Shown here piece by piece: positions 6,528 to 15,039 of a stretch of DNA of 23,888 nucleotides. The notes below the pieces were generated by a model. The model was not told where the DNA came from, ran no database searches, and saw nothing but the letters and a program-made list of their open reading frames with translations. The DNA is from G963666945 sp963666945 (GTDB lineage: Bacteria > Bacteroidota > Bacteroidia > Bacteroidales > Marinifilaceae). The number at the start of each line of letters is the position of its first letter. Position 1 is the first letter of the stretch. The stretch is from the NCBI GenBank assembly GCA_963666945.2, contig CAXXRT010000037.1:1-23888 (forward strand), in the 5' to 3' direction. Both the position numbers and the translations under genes were made by a program.

Positions 6528-9500
6528 ATGAAAAAAATGTGTTTGATTGAACCATTTCGGGATGAATGGTTAAAAAAACTTTTTTTGCGTATGCGAATAA
6601 CTTTTGTGATTTTACTGATTTCGCTTATGCAGTTATCTGCCAAAGTGAACTCACAAGTAGTAAGATTTGATTTGAAGCTTCAAGATGTGACAATTGAAAA
6701 AGCTTTAGAGAATATCAGCAAGAAGGCTAATGTGGAATTTTTCTACAATAATGCCAAGGTTGATGTGTTTAAGAAAATTAGTCTTGATTTGAATAATGTA
6801 AGTGTTTCCGAAGCAATTATTAGATTGTTTAAAGGAAAGATTGTAAAGTTCGATGAAAGGAATGATTTAGTGGTAATCTATTCTGTTGAGGAAAATACAG
6901 ATCAACAGAATAATATTGTAATAGTTAGGGGTAAGGTAAAAGATAAAAATGGTAATTTATTACCTGGAGTGTCCGTTGTTGTAAAAGGAACTAATAAGGG
7001 CGTTTCTACGAATGCTAAGGGAGAATACATTATTGTAATAGAGAACAAAAAAGATCAGATTCTTGAGTTTTCTTTTGTTGGAATGAGAACTAATACTGTT
7101 TTATGGAAAGGTCAAAAGAGTATTGATGTTGTAATGGAAGATTCTGTGGAGGAGATGGACGAGGTGGTAGTAACAGGTTACCAGACTTTGTCGAAGAGAG
7201 AAATGGCGAGTTCTGTTGTAACTGTTAAGGCTGAGGATATAATGCTTGATTCAAAATTCTCTGTTGATCAGATGCTTGCAGGTACCGTTTCCGGATTGAA
7301 TGTTTTACAGACCTCAGGAGAGCCAGGTGCTGCTCCAATTATAAGAATTCGAGGTACTTCTTCAATTATTGGTAATAAGGCACCATTATGGGTTGTTGAT
7401 GGTATTATATTGGAAGATCCTGTTGCTGTTGATAACTCACAGTTAAATGGCGATGATGCAGCATATCTTATTGGTAATGCTATAGCGGGAATTAATCCTC
7501 AGGATATAGAGAAAATTACCGTTTTAAAGGATGCTTCTGCTACTGCAATTTATGGAGTTCGAGCTGCCAATGGTGTAATTGTAGTGACAACAAAAAAAGG
7601 TAAAAAAGGAGATGTTCAGGTTAATTACACTACCTCAATGACTATGAATATGCGTCCTGCATATGGTGATTTTTACCTTATGAATGCCAAGGAAAGAATT
7701 GAATTATCTCAGGATATAGTTGCCAGTGGTCTGGAATATAACCGTACTCCATCAAAACTTGGATATGAGGGAGCTTTAATGGATTATTGGGATAAGAATA
7801 TTAGCTACGAAGAATTTAAGAATAAGGTGAATTCATTGGCTAAGATGAATACAGACTGGTACGATATATTATTTAGAAATTCTTTTTCTCAAAATCATAA
7901 TGTTAGTCTTGGTGGTGGTAGTGATAATGTGAGTTATTATGCATCACTTAGCTATAACGATAATCAGGGTACTGGTAACGGGAGCTATAGTAAGAGATAT
8001 ACTGCTATGTTCAAGTTGAATTCATGGCTGAATAAGAAACTATTTATAGGATTTAAGATCGGAGCCTCTAATACTAAAAACAATGGTTATCATTGGGTAG
8101 TGAACCCAAATAATTTTGCTTACGAGACCTCAAGAGCAATTCCTGCTTATAATGCTAATGGTAGTCCTTACAATTATTATGTAGGTTCAGCTTATTCACC
8201 TGTTTCATATAATATTTTAAATGAGATGGGTGAGACTGGTAAAGAAGGAAAAGTGCAGAATGTTAATATAAAAATTGATGCAAAATATACTCTTTTTGAT
8301 GGTCTTAAATATGAGATGACTGCTGGCTATAGTATGGATAATTCTGATCAAAAAACTTATGCTACAGAACTTTCAACTTATGTGTCTCAGATAAGAGGTT
8401 ATGATTTTGGAACAGTTCTTCCAAATAGTGAGCAAGAACTTGACTCTCCTATTCCTTACGGCGGTATAATGTCTATATCTAATACTAAGCAGAATAGCTA
8501 TACTCTTAGAAATTCATTCTCTTATAATAAGGCTTTTGAGGAAGTTCATGTTGTAAACCTTATGGCAGGCTCGGAGATAAGAAGCGTAAAATATGAAGGC
8601 AATGGTGGAGAATATTGGGGATGGCAACCTGATAGAGGAAATGTTTTCAGTCCTATTTATACAGGTAAATATACTGAGGCAATAATGAGTAGGGCACCGG
8701 TTTCAATAACTGATAACACATCGAATTATGTATCATGGTTTGGAACTGCTGCTTATACATTTAAGAATAAGATTACTATAAATGCTAACGTTAGGGCAGA
8801 TGGTTCGAATAAATTTGGTTCTAATCCTAAATATAGATTCTTGCCAATATGGTCTGTCGCAACAAAGTATATTTTATCAGAGGAGGAATTTTTAAAAGGT
8901 AATAATGTTCTTACTTATCTGGCATTTAGGGGCTCCTATGGTATTCAGGGTAATGTAGATAAGAATTCCTCTCCGGATTTAGTTGTTAGAGTTTTAGGAA
9001 GAGATGGATTAACCAAACTTAATTCTTCTATATTTAAATATCTACCAAACCCAGATTTAAGATGGGAAAAGACAAAATCCATGAACTATGGTTTAGATTA
9101 TTCTTTTTTGAACGGTAGAATATCAGGAACTTTTGAATATTACTATAAAAAGGGAACTGATATGATTATTCAGAAGACTGTCTCGCAATCGATTGGTCGT
9201 GATTATGTGAAGATAAACGCAGGTAATCTTGAGAATAAAGGATATGAAGGTTCTTTAAAGTTTTTTCCAATAAAGAAAAGAGATTTTGAATGGAGTAACG
9301 ATATAGTATTTGGTTACAATCAAAACAAATTACTCTCTGCAAACGAGGAAGAAGCTTCAATTGACGATATGATAAATGGAAATGCCTTACAGACTGGAAA
9401 AGCAGTGGGTTCGTTTTATTCGTATGCTTTTGCAGGTTTAAATCATGAAACGGGGTATCCAATGTTCTGGGGAAAAGATGGAGAAAAATACTATGAACTT

Positions 9501-10079
9501 GATAAGGATAATGTGAAATTGGTTTATTCAGGTAATAGATTACCTAAGATTAGCGGAGGTTTTGGAACACATTTCAGATATAAGAATCTGCGATTGGATA
9601 TGTCTTTCAATTATAGCATTGGAGGAAAGCAACGTCTTCCAAGTATATACAAGAAAGAGTATTTTAAAATATTTGAACCAACAGTTAATGTGACTAAAGA
9701 ACTTGTAAACAGGTGGATGAAACCGGGTGATGAGAAAAATACTATTTTCCCTGTGTTATTTGATTCGGATACTTATTCGGAGTTATCTAAAACAGCAGTT
9801 TTATCATTGGATAGTAAGAGAGGCCTTGAAATGTATGACTATTGTGATGCAAGGGTTGCTGCTACTGATAATATCAGACTACGCAGTCTAAGTGTTAGTT
9901 ATTTGTTACCTAAATATATACTTGACAAGGTTTGTGTGAAAAGTTGTAGGCTTAGTTTACAGGCACAGAATTTATTTTTATTGTCAAAAGATGTTTGGCA
10001 TGGAAAGGATCCTGAATCGGGAAATAGTAATATGCCTCTTCCAAAGGTTTACTCTTTCGGATTGAATATTGGATTCTAA
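6528..10079 (+). CDS. SusC/RagA-family TonB-dependent outer-membrane receptor with STN domain, module 1
   Basis: The start at 6528 (1183 aa) is chosen over 6483. The second SusC gene has the identical 18-nt context ACAAATTTATGAAAAAAA, and both proteins begin with a basic leader and a signal peptide (ITFVILLISLMQLSA, ending KVNSQ). An STN domain covers about 46-120 (FDLKLQDVTIEKALENISKK). A carboxypeptidase-regulatory-like beta domain covers about 133-205 (LLPGVSVVVKGTNKGVSTN). A TonB-box-like segment MDEVVVTGYQ lies near 208. The plug carries PLWVVDGIILEDP and LKDASATAIYGVRAANG. The remainder is a 22-stranded barrel ending in FGLNIGF. It should import a SusD-captured substrate with TonB energy and signal to FecR. 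The ligand cannot be read from the sequence. Confidence 0.95.
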   Translation: MKKMCLIEPFRDEWLKKLFLRMRITFVILLISLMQLSAKVNSQVVRFDLKLQDVTIEKALENISKKANVEFFYNNAKVDVFKKISLDLNNVSVSEAIIRLFKGKIVKFDERNDLVVIYSVEENTDQQNNIVIVRGKVKDKNGNLLPGVSVVVKGTNKGVSTNAKGEYIIVIENKKDQILEFSFVGMRTNTVLWKGQKSIDVVMEDSVEEMDEVVVTGYQTLSKREMASSVVTVKAEDIMLDSKFSVDQMLAGTVSGLNVLQTSGEPGAAPIIRIRGTSSIIGNKAPLWVVDGIILEDPVAVDNSQLNGDDAAYLIGNAIAGINPQDIEKITVLKDASATAIYGVRAANGVIVVTTKKGKKGDVQVNYTTSMTMNMRPAYGDFYLMNAKERIELSQDIVASGLEYNRTPSKLGYEGALMDYWDKNISYEEFKNKVNSLAKMNTDWYDILFRNSFSQNHNVSLGGGSDNVSYYASLSYNDNQGTGNGSYSKRYTAMFKLNSWLNKKLFIGFKIGASNTKNNGYHWVVNPNNFAYETSRAIPAYNANGSPYNYYVGSAYSPVSYNILNEMGETGKEGKVQNVNIKIDAKYTLFDGLKYEMTAGYSMDNSDQKTYATELSTYVSQIRGYDFGTVLPNSEQELDSPIPYGGIMSISNTKQNSYTLRNSFSYNKAFEEVHVVNLMAGSEIRSVKYEGNGGEYWGWQPDRGNVFSPIYTGKYTEAIMSRAPVSITDNTSNYVSWFGTAAYTFKNKITINANVRADGSNKFGSNPKYRFLPIWSVATKYILSEEEFLKGNNVLTYLAFRGSYGIQGNVDKNSSPDLVVRVLGRDGLTKLNSSIFKYLPNPDLRWEKTKSMNYGLDYSFLNGRISGTFEYYYKKGTDMIIQKTVSQSIGRDYVKINAGNLENKGYEGSLKFFPIKKRDFEWSNDIVFGYNQNKLLSANEEEASIDDMINGNALQTGKAVGSFYSYAFAGLNHETGYPMFWGKDGEKYYELDKDNVKLVYSGNRLPKISGGFGTHFRYKNLRLDMSFNYSIGGKQRLPSIYKKEYFKIFEPTVNVTKELVNRWMKPGDEKNTIFPVLFDSDTYSELSKTAVLSLDSKRGLEMYDYCDARVAATDNIRLRSLSVSYLLPKYILDKVCVKSCRLSLQAQNLFLLSKDVWHGKDPESGNSNMPLPKVYSFGLNIGF

Positions 10080-10116
10080 GACCAAGTTTAGTTAGAAAAC
10101 TATAATTAATATTGAT

Positions 10117-11586
10117 ATGAAGAAGAATATATTAAAATATATAATACCAGGATTGCTTCTATTTGCTTCTTGCGATGATTTTTTGGAGCAGCAATCTCAG
10201 GATTTAATAAGACCCGAGACAGCAACCCACTATCAGGAATTATTAGTAGGAGAAGGATATTTCCACCATTTAATGGAAAAGGGGTGGTTTGTTGAATTGA
10301 TGACTGATAATGTTGAATTGTATGAAAATTCTAGTGAAGAGGAATTAATGCTTCCCGCAGCTGTTCAGGATGGTGAAGATTGTTTTCTATGGAAACGTGA
10401 GATAGAGGATCATTTGGTTGCAGATAGATTGTATAAGAATATATATGGAAATATTCTTGCAGCGAATACTTGTTTGTTGGATGTTGATGATATAAAAGGA
10501 ACGGAAGAAGAAAAACGAATATTAAAAGGTCAGGCTAGTTTTGTGAGGGCATATGGATATTTTGTTTTGGCAAATCTATATTCGCAGGCTTATAATGAGG
10601 CTGATGTAGATAAAGATTTATGTGTCCCCTTAGTTATGCAAGCAAAACCAACTTTGGAAAAGTTTAAAAGAAATACTGTTAAAGAGGTATGGGCTCAGAT
10701 AAAATTCGATGCTGAAAATGCTGTAAATAATCTGGAAAAGGTGGAAAGATTATTTACAGTGTATGAGATAAATTATAATGCAGCATTGTTACTCGCAGCT
10801 CGTGTAGCTCTTTATATGGAAGATTATGAGTCTGTGATTAATTATGGAGAGAAATATCTGGAATTAAATCCTGTCTTATATGATATTTCCAATGGAAGTA
10901 CTGGAGATAAAGCCTTTCTTGATCCTTTAAGTAATCCTGAAATAGTATTTAATTTCGGAAGTAAATATGAGTATGGCTTTTTAGATGAATATACAGGAAC
11001 AAATCAGTTTGCTTTTAGGGTATATAATACAACAGAGCAGTCGTTAATGAATGCTTATGATGCTGAAGATGGTAGGGTTAATGCTTTTTTTGAAGAGCCA
11101 GAAATTAGTTCATGGTTTCCTGTTTTCAATAAAGAAAGATGGATGCCTAAAAAGTACGACAAATATGATAAGACTGGTTTGCGTCAGGCATTTAGAACTT
11201 CAGAAGTATATCTTATGATGGCAGAGGCATACGCTAGAAAAGAAAATCCAGATAATTCTAAGGCTATTTCTAATTTGAATACCTTAAGAAGTAAGAGAAT
11301 TAAAGATTATGTGGAGTTATCTTCTTCATATTTCTCTACTCAGGAAGAGTTAGTACAATTTGTTTGGGATGAGAGAAGAAGAGAATTGTGTTTTGAAGAA
11401 TTTCACCGTTGGTGGGATTTACGGAGAATTGGTCAGCCTGCTATAAGACATAATTGGAAAGGTGGTGAGATCTACGAACTTCAGGAGAAAGATCCTGCTT
11501 ATTTGCTTAATTTCCCAATGGAAGAAAGAAATTATAATACTGCTTTGGTGCCTAATCCAAGACCTGATAGAGTAGCTATAAACTAA
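10117..11586 (+). CDS. SusD/RagB-family substrate-binding lipoprotein
   Basis: A 489-aa lipoprotein with signal IIPGLLLFASC (Cys19) and the start DDFLEQQSQD usual in SusD proteins. It begins 37 nt after susC. SusD features include QASFVRAYGYFVLANLYSQ (TPR-like helix region), LNTLRSKR, VWDERRRELCFEEFHRWWDLRR near the C-terminus, and the terminal VPNPRP. It forms the lid on the SusC barrel at the cell surface. Immediate coupling to the degenerate metallopeptidase-like lipoprotein, and not to a glycosidase, points away from a classic polysaccharide locus. This is inference. Confidence 0.93.
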   Translation: MKKNILKYIIPGLLLFASCDDFLEQQSQDLIRPETATHYQELLVGEGYFHHLMEKGWFVELMTDNVELYENSSEEELMLPAAVQDGEDCFLWKREIEDHLVADRLYKNIYGNILAANTCLLDVDDIKGTEEEKRILKGQASFVRAYGYFVLANLYSQAYNEADVDKDLCVPLVMQAKPTLEKFKRNTVKEVWAQIKFDAENAVNNLEKVERLFTVYEINYNAALLLAARVALYMEDYESVINYGEKYLELNPVLYDISNGSTGDKAFLDPLSNPEIVFNFGSKYEYGFLDEYTGTNQFAFRVYNTTEQSLMNAYDAEDGRVNAFFEEPEISSWFPVFNKERWMPKKYDKYDKTGLRQAFRTSEVYLMMAEAYARKENPDNSKAISNLNTLRSKRIKDYVELSSSYFSTQEELVQFVWDERRRELCFEEFHRWWDLRRIGQPAIRHNWKGGEIYELQEKDPAYLLNFPMEERNYNTALVPNPRPDRVAIN

Positions 11587-11598
11587 AAAAATATTTAT

Positions 11599-12405
11599 AT
11601 GAAAAATATATTTCTATTATCATTTATTCTTTGTCTGACAGTATGTTCCTGTTTAGATAATGATGACATAAGCGGAAACGTAGATGTTTTCGATAAGCCT
11701 ACTATTAAAAACGATGGAGGTCCTTTGGATCAGAAGATTGTTTCTTTATATGAGAAATATAATACATATTTTAAATATGAATTTGAAGAGTCTGAATATA
11801 GATGGAATTGGACTTCTAAAGAGATAGAAGACTATACTGCTGCAGATGTAAATAAAGCTGAAGAAGTTATAGACACAATAGTTAATTCTGTTTATAAAAT
11901 ATTCCCTGAAAGTTTTTCGCAGAGGTATCTTGCATATAAGGTTTTATTGGTTGATAGCCTTTATTTAAATGGATCATCTGTAGAAATGATAGATTACGAC
12001 AATGGAGTTAATTATATAATAATAGCTAACGTTAGCGATAGATTTGATGATATGGATAAGGATGGACTGAAATTTGAGTATTTGTCTTTATTTGTGGAAG
12101 AATTTTTCTCTAAGATGCCTTATCCTGCTGAATTTTCAGAGGTAAGTAGGGAAGCATATGCCCTTTATTCTATAAGATGGAAAGATCCTAACAATTATGC
12201 TTTTTTGCGCAGGGATAGGAATACGGATAATAAACCTCCTACAGTGGCACAAGACTTTGGTGATTATGTTGCTATGATTGTAAATAAAACACAAGAGGAA
12301 AAAGGGGCTCTTTTTGCAAAGAATCTTGATATTAAAAAGAAGATGAATCTTGTGGTTAAGTATTTTAAGGATAATTTTAATATTACTCTGCCAACTGTTG
12401 AATAG
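11599..12405 (+). CDS. Lipoprotein resembling SusCD-linked putative zinc metallopeptidases (Peptidase_Mx1) with a degenerate active site
   Basis: A 268-aa lipoprotein (LCLTVCSC, Cys18) starting 12 nt after susD. Gene position, size and layout match the putative zinc-binding metallopeptidases (PF15890 type) that often follow susD. The family usually has a HHEFxHIL helix followed by a YPxEF segment and a W about 18 residues on. Here the matching segment reads FVEEFFSKMPYPAEF (F165 onward), with a W some residues later. The C-terminal helices DFGDYVAMIVN and KKKMNLVVKYFKDNFNI fit the family's ending. Glu168 is kept, but the positions of both zinc-binding histidines are Glu167 and Ser171 (or Val166 and Phe170 in the other register). 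It is therefore predicted to lack zinc and peptidase activity and may serve as a binding or accessory surface protein. The family assignment is from remembered motifs and needs a profile search. Confidence 0.65.
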   Translation: MKNIFLLSFILCLTVCSCLDNDDISGNVDVFDKPTIKNDGGPLDQKIVSLYEKYNTYFKYEFEESEYRWNWTSKEIEDYTAADVNKAEEVIDTIVNSVYKIFPESFSQRYLAYKVLLVDSLYLNGSSVEMIDYDNGVNYIIIANVSDRFDDMDKDGLKFEYLSLFVEEFFSKMPYPAEFSEVSREAYALYSIRWKDPNNYAFLRRDRNTDNKPPTVAQDFGDYVAMIVNKTQEEKGALFAKNLDIKKKMNLVVKYFKDNFNITLPTVE

Positions 12406-12449
12406 ACAGTGTATGTATAAATAATACATGTAAATATTATAAAATAGAG

Positions 12450-12488
12450 GATCCCTGGTTCAGCATTTGGCGCTGAGCCTAGGGGATC
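12450..12488 (+). terminator. Strong mid-operon hairpin
   Basis: GATCCC (12450-12455) pairs with GGGATC (12483-12488), and TCAGC (12460-12464) with GCTGA (12472-12476) around a 7-nt loop, with small internal mismatches. It lies between the outer-membrane genes and the envelope gene set, 22 nt before the next start codon. It may be a partial terminator or a processing/stability structure that lowers expression of the downstream genes. No long T-run follows. Confidence 0.6.
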
Positions 12489-12509
12489 TATTATCAAAAA
12501 TTTTAATAG

Positions 12510-13472
12510 ATGAATAAATTAGTTGTATATATATGTTTTTTGCTGATAACTTCAACTGCTTTTTGTCAGCGTGTAAAAAATACTGTCTCAATTAGTAATA
12601 ACGAGAAATTAGAAAGCTTTAAGTCTCAATATAAAGCAGGGAATAGGGATATTTCTTTTATTAAGGAATATGTTGATTTTTTAGAGGGCGGAAATATAGT
12701 AAATGCGAATAATAATTTTGCTTTCATGTTACAGGGATATAGAAATCCCGAAACTAAAAAGTTGGTACTGGACTATGTATCTAAATGTCCTGTCAGGCAA
12801 ATATCAGAAAAGGATGTTTGGGAATTAGCAAGATATTATTTGTTAGATGATGTGTACTCGAATGCTTTTGAATATGTGCATAATCGATTAGATAAATTCA
12901 AATGGGGAAAGATCGATTCCCGGTATTCAATTGTGAGAGATCTGGATAATAAAATTAGTTCTGAAGTTCTAAAGATTGCAGGTCCACATAAGGATTCAGA
13001 GGGTTGTTTTCAGATGCCAAGATATAATGAAGAAAAATTCGCAAGAATACAAAGTATGGTTAATAGAGGAGTAATTAATAGAGCTTCTGAGTTAAAAGTC
13101 ATATTTAGTATTTATAATAATTTCAGTTTGGATGATCATGAGAAGATGTTTTCAATTCTGGAATACGGTATTGAATTGAAATTATTTCATAGAAATGAGC
13201 AATATGTGAGTTCTGTATTGGGTTATTTAGCAGATCATTCGGGTAATAAAAAGATATTAAGTAATTGTCTCGAAATGCTGAATGGTTTCATTAAGAATGA
13301 TGAGAAAAGCGATGGATTGGGCTATAATTATTATGATGTTGTATCAAAATTGTATGCAAAACTGGGAGATAGCTCTAAGTCTTTAGAGGCAAAAAAGAGA
13401 TACGATGCTATAGAGGCTATGAAAGTGGAGAGATTTGGTGGTTTAATAAATCTATTAAATAAAAAAAAATAG
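12510..13472 (+). CDS. Secreted helical-repeat protein, paralogue of the thioredoxin C-terminal tails without a thioredoxin domain
   Basis: A 320-aa protein with a signal peptide (VVYICFLLITSTAFCQ) and no other membrane segment. From residue about 34 it is similar to the C-terminal part of the 16497 thioredoxin. SFKSQYKAGNRDISFIKEYV corresponds to LREKYENGQKDLEFLKKYV there and to the YESGNRERKFLYDFY segment of the 15040 protein. EKDVWELARYYLLDDVYSNAF corresponds to EKEVWDFVKDEINDPYSKEF. The C-termini also match (KLGDSSKSLEAKKRYDAIE against KQGNTDKAKEAKNKYEDIE), a TPR-like ending. No CxxC is present, so it cannot be a thioredoxin. It probably provides a protein-binding scaffold in the periplasm. 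The next gene starts 4 nt after its stop, so they should be co-translated. I do not recognise a named family. Confidence 0.75.
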   Translation: MNKLVVYICFLLITSTAFCQRVKNTVSISNNEKLESFKSQYKAGNRDISFIKEYVDFLEGGNIVNANNNFAFMLQGYRNPETKKLVLDYVSKCPVRQISEKDVWELARYYLLDDVYSNAFEYVHNRLDKFKWGKIDSRYSIVRDLDNKISSEVLKIAGPHKDSEGCFQMPRYNEEKFARIQSMVNRGVINRASELKVIFSIYNNFSLDDHEKMFSILEYGIELKLFHRNEQYVSSVLGYLADHSGNKKILSNCLEMLNGFIKNDEKSDGLGYNYYDVVSKLYAKLGDSSKSLEAKKRYDAIEAMKVERFGGLINLLNKKK

Positions 13473-13476
13473 AGCT

Positions 13477-14952
13477 ATGGAAAAGAGAAGTTTTTTAATA
13501 TCTGTAATATTATTCTTTACATTTTTATTTTTTGTTGGTACAACAGAAAATGTCTTTGCTGCAAAAAATGATGTTTATCTCGTAGTTGCCAGTACGAGTG
13601 TTAAAACAAGTAAAGGTTGGATGGAAGTAGTAAAAGTTCTTCAGAAAAGACATAAGGCAGATGTTCTTTTTTATGAAAAAAGTCCTTCAGAATTATTAAA
13701 TCAACTAAAAAATATTAAGCCCAGGTATGTCGCTATAGTAGAAAAACCAGAGTTTCTTAACCGTGATTATATAAGAAATGCCCATAAATTAAGTCGTATG
13801 ATAGATGATGATATATATGCTGACTATGTATGGGGGGTAATAACAGGATATTCTGCGAAAGATGCAATGAATATGGTTGAGAAAAGTGCAATGCCTTTTG
13901 TCGTAAAAACGGCATTATCAACTACATGTTCTGTAAGTAGCGGTAAATGGTTTGACAGGTTTGCATGGTTAGACGATGGAGCAAAGGGTATTTGGGGAGA
14001 GAAACTGAATAAAAATGAAAAACCTAAGCGTTATAATATAGATCCATGGGAGTTACTTACAAAATTTGCCGATAAATTTGAAGAGATGGATCCTGATTTT
14101 ATTGTAAGTTCTTCGCATGCAACAGAAGAAGAATTGGAAGTTCCTTTTTCTATGGGAAGTATAAAACCAAAGAATGGATTGTTATATGCCGATTTGGTTA
14201 AACCTCGTTTCTTGCCAGAGACACAAAAACCAAGAGTTTACTTTGCTGCAGGAAATTGTCTTATAGGGAACGTAGATAACACAAAAAACAGTATGGCTAT
14301 AGGATGGATGAAAGGTGGTGGGGCTACAACCATGATTGGATATGTGGTTACTACCTGGTATGGCCGTAATGGTTGGGGAGGATTAAAATACTGGTTGGCA
14401 AATCCGGGTGCATTAACTCTGGCCCAGGCTGTATATCTTAATCAGCAGGATATGTTGAGTATTATGAATGGTTGGGACCCAAAGATATTAAAAGTTGAAT
14501 ATCCATTTGAGGCTGGTGTATTTATGGATAGGGATGCCTGCAAAGCAAATTTCAAGAAGGTAATGGGTCGTAATCCTTCGAAGGATGAGATGGGATTTAT
14601 TCACGACAGAGATGTATTAGCTTTTTACGGTGATCCAAAATGGGATGTTCGTCTCCAGGAGATTCCTGCAGAAAAAGGATATACTACTAGTTTAAAAATA
14701 AAGGGTAAGAAGTGTATAATCACTATTAAGACTAATAGTAAGTTCGATCCAAAAAGTTTGAACGGAGGTAAGTTAAAGCAGAATCATGTTGGTGATATTC
14801 CATTTAACTATTTTTTCCCTAAACGTTTGGATTCTCCTAGACTTCATGCGGGTCAGAAATGGAAGGTTGCTTTAGCCGAGGATTTTATTATCGTTTATAA
14901 TACTGAATTTAAACCTGATAGTACTTATAAAATAATATTAGATATCGACTAA
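13477..14952 (+). CDS. Secreted caspase-like (clan CD/C25-like) putative cysteine peptidase, uncharacterised family
   Basis: A 491-aa protein with an N-terminal signal peptide (LISVILFFTFLFFVG, cleavage near VFAAK). An N-terminal alpha/beta region (VYLVVASTSVKTSKGW, PRYVAIVEKPEFLN) reads like the start of a caspase/gingipain-type Rossmann-like fold. Two motifs stand out: FIVSSSHATEEE with His214 and VYFAAGNCLIGNVD with Cys261. They are separated by 47 residues and each ends a hydrophobic strand, as the His-Cys dyad does in clan CD peptidases. The segment MAIGWMKGGGATTMIGYVV resembles the small-residue-rich strand after the catalytic Cys in C25 proteins. Classic clan CD enzymes have Gly after the His and Ala before the Cys. 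Here these are Ala and Asn, so it is divergent. The C-terminal about 110 residues look like a beta domain. Peptidase activity is inferred. Confidence 0.6.
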   Translation: MEKRSFLISVILFFTFLFFVGTTENVFAAKNDVYLVVASTSVKTSKGWMEVVKVLQKRHKADVLFYEKSPSELLNQLKNIKPRYVAIVEKPEFLNRDYIRNAHKLSRMIDDDIYADYVWGVITGYSAKDAMNMVEKSAMPFVVKTALSTTCSVSSGKWFDRFAWLDDGAKGIWGEKLNKNEKPKRYNIDPWELLTKFADKFEEMDPDFIVSSSHATEEELEVPFSMGSIKPKNGLLYADLVKPRFLPETQKPRVYFAAGNCLIGNVDNTKNSMAIGWMKGGGATTMIGYVVTTWYGRNGWGGLKYWLANPGALTLAQAVYLNQQDMLSIMNGWDPKILKVEYPFEAGVFMDRDACKANFKKVMGRNPSKDEMGFIHDRDVLAFYGDPKWDVRLQEIPAEKGYTTSLKIKGKKCIITIKTNSKFDPKSLNGGKLKQNHVGDIPFNYFFPKRLDSPRLHAGQKWKVALAEDFIIVYNTEFKPDSTYKIILDID

Positions 14953-15039
14953 TTTATTCTTTGGTTTATTTCAATATTCTTATTGTGTATTGAGATAATG
15001 GGGGATGGTATTGATTAGTAAATTTATAAAATATTTCAT

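Noticed and set aside
9166..9462. Minus-strand 98-codon frame inside the first susC
   Set aside because: Antisense shadow of barrel-coding sequence; no signal, domain or start context.
11599..12405. Active zinc metallopeptidase call for this lipoprotein
   Set aside because: No HExxH motif is present in either register of the aligned helix.
12136..12497. Two overlapping minus-strand frames near the end of the metallopeptidase-like gene
   Set aside because: Antisense to a well-supported gene, with low-complexity Ile/Phe-rich translations and no domain.
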